In this document: in pieces, positions 56,897 to 64,000 of the stretch
Position numbering within the stretch: position 1 is the stretch's first letter
How the letters are laid out: every line of letters starts with the position of its first letter
Assembly (NCBI GenBank): GCA_964036045.1
Contig: OZ038381.1
Location: 101,437,367-101,501,366, forward strand
Source of the DNA: Eutreptiella sp. 'Long Island Sound 2002'
Lineage: Eukaryota; Euglenozoa; Euglenophyceae; Eutreptiales; Eutreptiaceae
Direction of reading: 5' to 3'
Length of the DNA stretch: 64,000 nt
Notes under the pieces: model-generated
Databases searched by the model: none
What the model was told of the DNA's origin: nothing
The model's input: the letters and a program-made list of their open reading frames with translations, nothing else
Translations under genes and position numbers: made by a program

Positions 56897-59800
56897 ATGG
56901 CCCTGGACATCCGCAGCCTGCTAGAACTGGAACTTCAACACACGGAGGACACGGAGCATCATATGGACCTCACCCCGCCGGAGCTCGAGCCCACAGCAAG
57001 CAGCCCCGCGGACCCCAACCCGCAAAATGCCGCCCTGCGCCCCCCCCCCCGCGAGAGGGCGCCCTGGACGCACCTGTCCAACGCCCTGCGGCGCCACCAC
57101 CCCACCCACGAAGCCAGCAACGGGCCCGCCGAGTACCGGGCGTCACTCGAGCACGACCTGCCCGACGTCACGGGGCCGGGACTCCACGGGTACACCACCG
57201 CCCCCCCCCCTCCAGGCACCCCCACACAAGAATGGGAGGACGAGTACGCCGTCGACGTCACCGACATGACGGCCTACATGGAAAGCGTGGAGGACCCGGA
57301 GCAAGACACCGTCCTCAGCCTCCTCGCCTACCACAGCTGGAGATGGGGCCACCAGGTCACCCTCCAGCGACCGCAGGACGGGCCCCACAAGTGGTCCCCA
57401 GAGCAAACCGCGAAGTGGGACATCGTCCTCCAACTCACCCGCGAGGGCTTCCACACCCTCACGCACAGCGGATTACCAGACGCCGCACTCAATGCACAGG
57501 CGCTGCCGCTGGCCCAGCCCCAGGAGGACGACGCAGACGCACCCCCACCGGAGGAATGTAATTGGGACCCCCCCACAGCCAACACCGAACGCATGCCGCA
57601 CCGGCTCACCAATTGTCACCTCCCCCACGACTACCATGCCAACAACGACTCGCGGGGACGCCGCACACTGCCCCTGCAGTGGGCATCACCCGAAGGCACC
57701 TTCACGTGGGGGAAAATCCTCCCCGGCGCCGTGGCGCTCACGTACCTGTGGCTCCGAGACGCGGAGACGCACGCGCAGCCCCCCGGCACAGACCTCCTCC
57801 TCACCCTGGAGGGAGAGGCCGCCGTCGAAAACGTCCACACAGCGGAGAGAGAGGACTACGTGACGGCGAACGCAGACACCGCAGTATGGCTACACGCTCA
57901 CGAGCACACCACACCCCCCACCGTAGTACCGGGGTCACACCCCTGGCACGTGGTCATCTTGCGACTGCCCACAGGAGCAGACACAGGAAGCGCCCAACAG
58001 GGATGGGCGGACAGGTGGGCACACGTGTGCGCCTCCTTGCACGAAGGGCTGCACAGACCCTCCCTCACCAGTCACACCCTCGTGCCGGCCCCCACCACGG
58101 CCGAATCCCACACCGGGGCGGCCCCCCCCACCGAAGTCTGGGCCTACACGCGCACCCTCCACCGCGAGGCAGCGGAAGCCCTCAAGACCGCCATCTCCAA
58201 CCACCAGGGCCTCGTGCACACCCCCCACGATAACACACAAAAGGGCTACACCCTATGGTGGCACCACCCCGCGCCAGAAGGGGGCCTGCAACCACCGGCA
58301 GACCAGCCTGGCATCGGCCCAGACCTCACGGCGATCGCCCGCGCCGTCGCCGCCATGGCCCAGCAAGTTGAGGCGCCACCCCAGTGGGCACCGTCCATCA
58401 TCAAGGAAACGGCGGCACGCCACAACCCAGCTTTCGCACACTTCCGGGGACGCCCCATTCATCCCACCCTACCGGACCTCGACCTCCCCGCCCACGATGC
58501 GTGGGCAGTCCACATCCTCGTGCCCCACGACACCGCGCCCAAAACAGGGGACGTGACGGCACGCATCACCAAACAACTCCCCAATACCGCACTCGGCTAC
58601 AACATACCAACGCCCAACGTCATCGTCACCCACAACACGGGTCGCGACCACTACTACCTCCAGGCCACGCATGAGCGCTCCCCCATCACGGTATACACCT
58701 TCACCACCTACCCTGGCCTCCAGCCACCGCAACACCACCCGCGCCCGGCATGGAAGCATCCCCTACACGTCGCCCCGACCCCACGCAAAAGGCCCACCAA
58801 CCACGCGCCCCCTCCCGCCGACAGCACCGCCCTCCACACCGCCCGCAGACGGACCGCGGCACACCACCAAAGCCACCTGCTCCCACGCATTAACGCTGGA
58901 CCCGGCACCATCACCGAGGCCACCCACAAAAGCACCTTGAACCTACTGGCTCGCAAGCTACGCCCCAAAATGGCACTGGAGGACACGCTCTGGATATACT
59001 ATGGCGAAGGCCGCACGGCACGGGTGGCGGACCTCCGCAACATCATCCCCCGCCACATCCAGCGAGCGGTGGGGCCCTTCACCGTGTACGCGGTACCGCA
59101 CCCCATAACAGCCCCATGCACCCACTGCAACCCTCGGTGCGCGCTACCATGCGCAGGCGCTCTGCAGCAACCCCTGCCCACCCCTACCTACAGGGGGGGC
59201 ATATACCTCGGCACAGTACCCGGGGACCCACACCCCTACCTCCTGCCCGCAGCGGACCGCCAGCACGCCATACCACTACACCTTGTCGAGCACCTGGCGG
59301 TGGGACCATCCCCCTTCCAGAAGCGCCCCCCCCACACCCCATCCGACGGACGCCCGCCAGATGAGCCGACACACGCCACACCTGGACCCAAACGCGCCAT
59401 CGCACTCCTCACCCTAAAGGCGGAAGCCGCCATCCCCCGAGACCTGGAGGGGGAAAACCACCTCATGGTGGAAGGGCTGACGGAACACGTCCTGATCGCA
59501 GCCATGTACGCCACGGCCTCCGCATCCCGCCTCTGGGAGGACCGCCCCTCCCCACCTCTAGCCAAAGCAGCGCAGGACGCCCCCGACACGGGCCCCACCG
59601 CCGGGGACATCCACCAAATCCTCGACATGCGAGCACCCCCGAAGACCCACCCTGCGGTCCGCCCCATCCAGCTCGTCAGCTGGGACGCCATGGACGCCCC
59701 CCCAACCACCACGGAGGTCCGCATCCTCAAACACCGGGACACCTGGTGGACGGTGAAATGGGACGACCACGGCAAAGTCAGACGGGCAACGGCACACGCC

Positions 59801-60730
59801 CCGGACGGCGAAGTCCCGCCCCCACCACGCGGAGGAGACCGCTTGCGACTCGCCGCACGCATCCCCCACGCCCCAGAGGCAGCCTGGGAAGCGCTGCACT
59901 ACGCCCTCTACTGGGCGCAGGGGGCGCCCGAAGGCCCCCTCCCCCCGGAACGCACCCCAGCGTGGACACGCCACGCCACCCGCTACACGGCCCACATGCG
60001 CCGCCACGGGGCAGGCACCGGGCACCGGCTCCTCACCTGGCCCACAGACCCGCCCGACGCCCTGCAGGAGGCCGAGGAAGTGCTTGGCCTCATGACCAAG
60101 CAAGTGTTCCAGCTGATGGACCCCGTCCCCACGTCCAAGCCCGACGTCCCAGCCGCCCGCGAACACCCCGTGTTTGCACCGGGCCACGCACCCGTACAGC
60201 GGCCCCAGGGCGCACCTCCCCAACGGGGACTATCCGCTGCCCGGCGCCGCCAAGGTGCGCAGAAGCGCAAGGCCCCCACACAGGCCAAACCCGCGCCAAA
60301 GCCAAGGGCCAAGCCGAAGAGCTGGACCAAAGAGGAAGCCGCTGCCCTGTATCCCGAATACGCCATCAACACCCGGGTGCAGCTGCCCTTCGAGTACCCC
60401 ACGGCCGCGGGCCCCTCCAAGTGGATATGGGCCGCAGGGGAGGTCAAGCACCGGTACCTCGTCACCGGGGACCACCAGGGGTTCAAGATCCACGTCAATT
60501 GGGACCCGGCCACCCCCAACGACAAGAAGCTGGGGCGCACCATCGAACTCTGGCGAGACCAAGCCGGTCGTGAGATGGTCCCCATGCAGCTGTGCACCCC
60601 CGACACGGAGCACCTCACCGGCACCGAGTACACGGGCGAAGTCCACAATGCATGGGCCCTACCCCAGCCCCAGAAGCGGAACCGCAGGGCACCCGCAGCT
60701 CAGGGCGTCATCGACCTCCTCGACGCCTGA
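56897..60730 (+). CDS. LINE copy 2 ORF1 protein, 1,277 aa
   Basis: The ATG at 56897 (MALDIRSLLELELQH) is chosen because normal protein composition starts there. The frame is open further upstream but Pro/Thr/His-rich. In order: an acidic N-terminus; a region shared with copy 1 (LLAYHSWRWGHQVTLQ); a cupin-like beta segment (~57,690-57,970; PPGTDLLLTLEGEA) lacking the usual metal-binding His residues; a helical part; a short Cys cluster (CTHCNPRCALPC, ~59,117); a conserved block (GGIYLGTVPGDPHPYLLPA); a basic Lys/Arg/Ala linker; and a C-terminal tudor/chromo-like barrel candidate (SKWIWAAGEVKHRYLVTGD, ~60,418). It is much longer than typical LINE ORF1 proteins. A role in RNA packaging is inferred from position only. 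Confidence 0.75.
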   Translation: MALDIRSLLELELQHTEDTEHHMDLTPPELEPTASSPADPNPQNAALRPPPRERAPWTHLSNALRRHHPTHEASNGPAEYRASLEHDLPDVTGPGLHGYTTAPPPPGTPTQEWEDEYAVDVTDMTAYMESVEDPEQDTVLSLLAYHSWRWGHQVTLQRPQDGPHKWSPEQTAKWDIVLQLTREGFHTLTHSGLPDAALNAQALPLAQPQEDDADAPPPEECNWDPPTANTERMPHRLTNCHLPHDYHANNDSRGRRTLPLQWASPEGTFTWGKILPGAVALTYLWLRDAETHAQPPGTDLLLTLEGEAAVENVHTAEREDYVTANADTAVWLHAHEHTTPPTVVPGSHPWHVVILRLPTGADTGSAQQGWADRWAHVCASLHEGLHRPSLTSHTLVPAPTTAESHTGAAPPTEVWAYTRTLHREAAEALKTAISNHQGLVHTPHDNTQKGYTLWWHHPAPEGGLQPPADQPGIGPDLTAIARAVAAMAQQVEAPPQWAPSIIKETAARHNPAFAHFRGRPIHPTLPDLDLPAHDAWAVHILVPHDTAPKTGDVTARITKQLPNTALGYNIPTPNVIVTHNTGRDHYYLQATHERSPITVYTFTTYPGLQPPQHHPRPAWKHPLHVAPTPRKRPTNHAPPPADSTALHTARRRTAAHHQSHLLPRINAGPGTITEATHKSTLNLLARKLRPKMALEDTLWIYYGEGRTARVADLRNIIPRHIQRAVGPFTVYAVPHPITAPCTHCNPRCALPCAGALQQPLPTPTYRGGIYLGTVPGDPHPYLLPAADRQHAIPLHLVEHLAVGPSPFQKRPPHTPSDGRPPDEPTHATPGPKRAIALLTLKAEAAIPRDLEGENHLMVEGLTEHVLIAAMYATASASRLWEDRPSPPLAKAAQDAPDTGPTAGDIHQILDMRAPPKTHPAVRPIQLVSWDAMDAPPTTTEVRILKHRDTWWTVKWDDHGKVRRATAHAPDGEVPPPPRGGDRLRLAARIPHAPEAAWEALHYALYWAQGAPEGPLPPERTPAWTRHATRYTAHMRRHGAGTGHRLLTWPTDPPDALQEAEEVLGLMTKQVFQLMDPVPTSKPDVPAAREHPVFAPGHAPVQRPQGAPPQRGLSAARRRQGAQKRKAPTQAKPAPKPRAKPKSWTKEEAAALYPEYAINTRVQLPFEYPTAAGPSKWIWAAGEVKHRYLVTGDHQGFKIHVNWDPATPNDKKLGRTIELWRDQAGREMVPMQLCTPDTEHLTGTEYTGEVHNAWALPQPQKRNRRAPAAQGVIDLLDA

Positions 60731-60781
60731 CGGGGCCAGGGCCGGACACGGCCCGCCCCCCCAACTACCGGTCCCCAGAAA

Positions 60782-63700
60782 CCGGCGCCTGCGGAAGCCC
60801 ACGCCCGCATCAACATCCTCAACGAGCCCGCGGTCACCTACGACCCCACCAAGGCCGCCACACTGCAAGCCATGCCCGGGCCGCACCCCCAAAGGGGCAG
60901 ACCTCCTGGGGTTCCTGGAGCAAGCCCTCCGCAGAGCGGACCAACCCGAACCGGCACCGATCCTGGACCCGGAGGGGAACAAATATCACGCCCACTGGGA
61001 ACGGGGGGTACCCCTCTACCACAAGACGTCGGTCACGGTACATGCCCACCCCGACCTCGGAGTGGATGGTCGCCTCGGGGCGTACGAGTGCGTGGGGCCC
61101 GGATGGCAGCTCAACGTGCTACTCACGCACGTCCTGTTCGGGGAGGAGACCAAGGACTTCCTGGACACCCTGAGCCTGGCGTACCGCCGACTCTCCCTCC
61201 TGGCACCCACCATCATCATAGGCGACCTAAACGCCGCCCCCACCGACGACGACCGCACCGGCCCACCCACAGCCACCGACACAGCTGTCCGGGACGCCAT
61301 GCACCAACTGGGCCTCACCGACCTCACGGCAGGACTCACCGGCACAACCTACCATTACCCCCACCAAGCTGGCACCCACCCATCCCGCATCGAGACGTGC
61401 TACGGGGACCCGACCACGGTGCGCGTCCACGAAGCAGCCTATGGGGACCTCCCGCCCACAGGCACGGGCCACCGGCCCCTCTACATCGACTTCATCATCC
61501 CCAACCTACCCCCACCCGCGGCCACCCTGCCAGACGACACCCTCCAACCCACACTGCAGTTCCCGGCCGAGGACGACCACGGCGCCTGGCACAGGTATAA
61601 CACCATCCTGCGCCGCCCGGGTGCACCGACACTCACCACCGCCATGCGCCGGGCGGCACAAGCATGCGGCATGGAGCGTGACACCAACCACACGGGAGCA
61701 CCACCAGACCTCACCCTCCAGCAACTCGTCCATGACATCTGGACCACGAAAGGGGAACTCGCCACCCTGCTACGCCCCAGCACACCGGAAGCACGAGACC
61801 GGGACGCCCACCTCCGTGCGGTCCTCACCACCCGCCGCCACCAACTCCAGGAATGGCACACCCACCGCATAGCGGCCGGTGCCCAAGAACGCGAAAGATA
61901 CGGAAGAAACGACACGCCGTACAAGTCCCTACGGTACGTCAGCCGCATCCTGGAGGACACAGGGCGCCGTACCATCCATGCGGTACGCACCCCCGAAAGA
62001 GGCCTCACCAATGACCCCGACGCCGTCCTCCAGGCAGTCCTGGACAGCTTCCAGGCACAACACGGGGACGCCCTCCCCGAGCTCGACCCCCACACCAGAA
62101 ACACCATCCGCGAGCATGTGCCCAGGGTCTTCAACCGGGAACAGCGGCGCGCCATCGAACACGACCCCTTCAGCATCTCAGAACTTCAACGCGCCCTACA
62201 CCGCCTGAAGAAGGTGGTCGTGCCCGGCGTCGACGGTTTGCCGGCCGAAGCGTACCAACGTCTCACCCTGCCCATCAAACGCCGCCTGGCAGCCCGCCTG
62301 TGGGACATCGTCACGGGCGCCACACCCATCCCCCCTGAGTGGGCCAACCTGGTCCACCCCCTCTACAAAAAGGGGAACTGGGCGCAGCCGGGGAACTGGC
62401 GGCCCATAGTCTGCGCCACCACGGAGGTCAAGCTGGTGTGGACGCTCATCCTAGGCCGCATCGCGCCAGCGGTCTTCGCCCACGTGCCCGCCAGCATGTG
62501 GGGAGCCATGGCCGGCAGGTCCCCCCACAAGGCCATCTTCCTCCAGGACACCGCACTGGACATGAACCCCTACGAGATGATCATCGCCTCCCTCGATGTC
62601 CAAGGCGCGTTCCCCCACGCCCCACATCGGCTCCTCACGGAGGTATGGGATGCCATGGGCCTCCCATTCCTATCCTTCATGACCGGGTACATCCAGACCC
62701 GACTCTACGCCGTCATCACGGCCGCAGGCCTCACCCCCTGGACCGGCACAGACAGCGGGGTCCCCCTGGGAGGCGCCGAAGGCCCCTTCCTCTACCTCCT
62801 CGTCACCCTGCCACTGGCATTCGAGCTAGCACGGGTATACCCGGGGTACGCCCCATACCCGCTACGGTCCCCCCTCATCAACTTCGCAGATGACAACCTC
62901 CTCACTACGGCCACCCGCCACCGCGACCCTGGGAACGCAGGGCTACCAACGACCACCGAACCAGCGTCCGCCATTCTCCAACTCACCACAACCTACCTGG
63001 ACGCCCACCAGCTCCTAGTGCACCCCCGCAAATCGGTCGGGCTGGCCGACGCCAAGACCCCCACCCCCCACATCCGGAAAGGCGAACCCCTACACCTGGA
63101 AGACACCACAGTCCACCTGGGAGTCACACAGGCCACGCGGCACCACCACATCACACTCCCAAGCAAGCTAGAAGAGCGCCTCGCCCAGCTACCCCAAATT
63201 GCCAGGGGGGACCTCCTGTCTACGCAGGGCCTGGCGTACTTCATGGAACCAGTGCTCAACGCGGCCATCGGGTACCAAGCCATGCACCTCCCGCGCCCCC
63301 AAGACGCACTACGCCACGCTCGACAGCAAGTGACGAAGGCATGGGCGCAACACGGAGGCTGGCCCACGTTTTTCCCCAAGGAGGCCATGATGGCCCACTG
63401 GCGCTACTACGGAGACAATACGGGCGCCCTGGTCGACATGGCCTATGCCAAACACGCAGCACACCTCCTACACAGGGTAACACACAACCACCAGCCAGAA
63501 GTTCGCGAGGCGGCAGCCATACGCATAAAAGAAGCGCAAATTGCCCGCAACACCTGCCCCCGGTGGATACTGGCGCAACACGGCGTCTCCACCCCCGTGG
63601 GCACTGGCATCTGGGCCCAGCTACAACTCCTCCTACCGCACCACACACACGCCATCCTGACAAACCACCACTGCGATCAACAGGGGCCACTCGTGGCCAC

Positions 63701-63929
63701 ACACACCGACATCCACCAACGCCCGGCAGGCGAGGTGGACACCCTGCGCCTCGTAGGGGCCACCATCACCATAGTGTATATCACCCCAACACAGATGAAG
63801 ATCATGGCCCAATGCGACGCCCACCACGCCCCGTTCCTTTCTGACCCACAATGGCCAGCACGCCACGTCTTCCAAGCGTACCTCCGCGCATGTGCTACGA
63901 AGGCAGGGCGCGACATGCCGGGACCCTAG
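60782..63929 (+). pseudogene. LINE copy 2 ORF2: endonuclease and reverse transcriptase, ended by a TAG
   Basis: Coding similarity to copy 1 begins near 60,794 (HARINILNEPAVTYDPTKAA) and changes frame near 60,880, after which one frame runs to TAG 63927. Endonuclease: TIIIGDLNAAPTDDD (~61,213), HPSRIETCYGD (~61,380) and GTGHRPLYIDFI (~61,462). RT: KVVVPGVDGLPAEAY (~62,212), MIIASLDVQGAFPHAP (~62,578), SGVPLGGAEGPFLYLL (~62,756) and INFADDNLL (~62,878), with both catalytic Asp present. The TAG at 63927 falls where copy 1 reads PGSKDMRAAYRDF, and the following codons (DIDTAYTAFQRQHPRP) keep the similarity. It is therefore a premature stop, compatible with C-to-T change of CAG. Confidence 0.85.
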
Positions 63930-64000
63930 GACATCGACACGGCGTACACAGCCTTCCAGCGCCAGCACCCCCGGCCCCGCCCGAGCGAGCACGAGACCCC

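Larger units (their letters stand above)
56897..64000 (+). mobile_element. LINE-like non-LTR retrotransposon, copy 2 (continues past right edge)
   Basis: Same orientation and gene order as copy 1, but with an uninterrupted ORF1 and a long EN-RT frame. The RT catalytic FADD is intact. The 3' part (RNase H, zinc knuckle, tail) lies beyond the window. The two copies are clearly related but differ at many residues, so they represent different subfamilies rather than a recent duplication. Confidence 0.85.

Noticed and set aside
4416-63929. Alternative genetic code with TAA/TAG read as Gln, suggested by in-frame TAA and TAG in several elements
   Set aside because: The long intact frames (gypsy pol of 1,375 codons, LINE ORF1 of 1,277 codons) use CAA and CAG freely and contain no TAA or TAG, and TGA also appears as a disruptive stop. 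Ordinary decay explains the stops.

Overview
The window is nuclear-type eukaryotic DNA with no clear single-copy host gene. It is almost entirely repeats and transposable elements: a chromodomain-bearing Ty3/gypsy retrotransposon, two long apurinic-endonuclease-type non-LTR (LINE-like) retrotransposons, and a spliced cut-and-paste DNA transposon. GC-rich repeat DNA, T-rich intron acceptors ending in CAG, and this mix of elements suggest a unicellular eukaryote, perhaps a green or other alga. The sequence alone does not prove the lineage.

Layout. 0-1 kb: the 5' part of an unknown minus-strand gene running off the left edge. 1.4-3.09 kb: a minisatellite of alternating ~64- and ~60-bp units, each centred on the imperfect hairpin GCCAnnnnTGGC. 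3.09-7.85 kb: a 4.76-kb DNA transposon with 33-bp terminal inverted repeats, inserted into one unit of that array. Its transposase-like gene has four exons, and every intron carries the same palindromic TTCATCTTAAGATGAA-type motif as the element ends. 7.86-8.12 kb: the array resumes. 10-17.1 kb: GC-skewed DNA with broken coding-like frames on the minus strand. 17.2-19.4 kb: a ~210-bp repeat. 19.5-21.8 kb: a second hairpin-motif array with ~330-bp higher-order units.

22.5-28.1 kb holds degenerate Thr/Asn-rich coding-like repeats containing a ~1.04-kb direct duplication and a ~0.6-kb inverted repeat whose junctions carry the hairpin motif. 28.1-38.7 kb is LINE copy 1: ORF1, endonuclease, reverse transcriptase, RNase H and zinc knuckle, with several disabling changes. 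38.75-40.35 kb is a 65-bp minisatellite. It is split by a 12.58-kb block (40,351-52,933) holding the minus-strand gypsy element, which ends in a 118-bp-arm near-perfect hairpin duplicating the start of gag. The array resumes briefly at 52,934.

53.6-53.9 kb is a 64-bp tandem repeat, 53.9-55.9 kb another Thr-rich degenerate tract, and 56.9 kb to the right edge is LINE copy 2 with an intact 1,277-residue ORF1 and a long ORF2.

The elements nest in and recombine with the minisatellites. Hairpin-forming short motifs recur at array units, transposon ends, introns and rearrangement junctions, and this is the most unusual property of the window.
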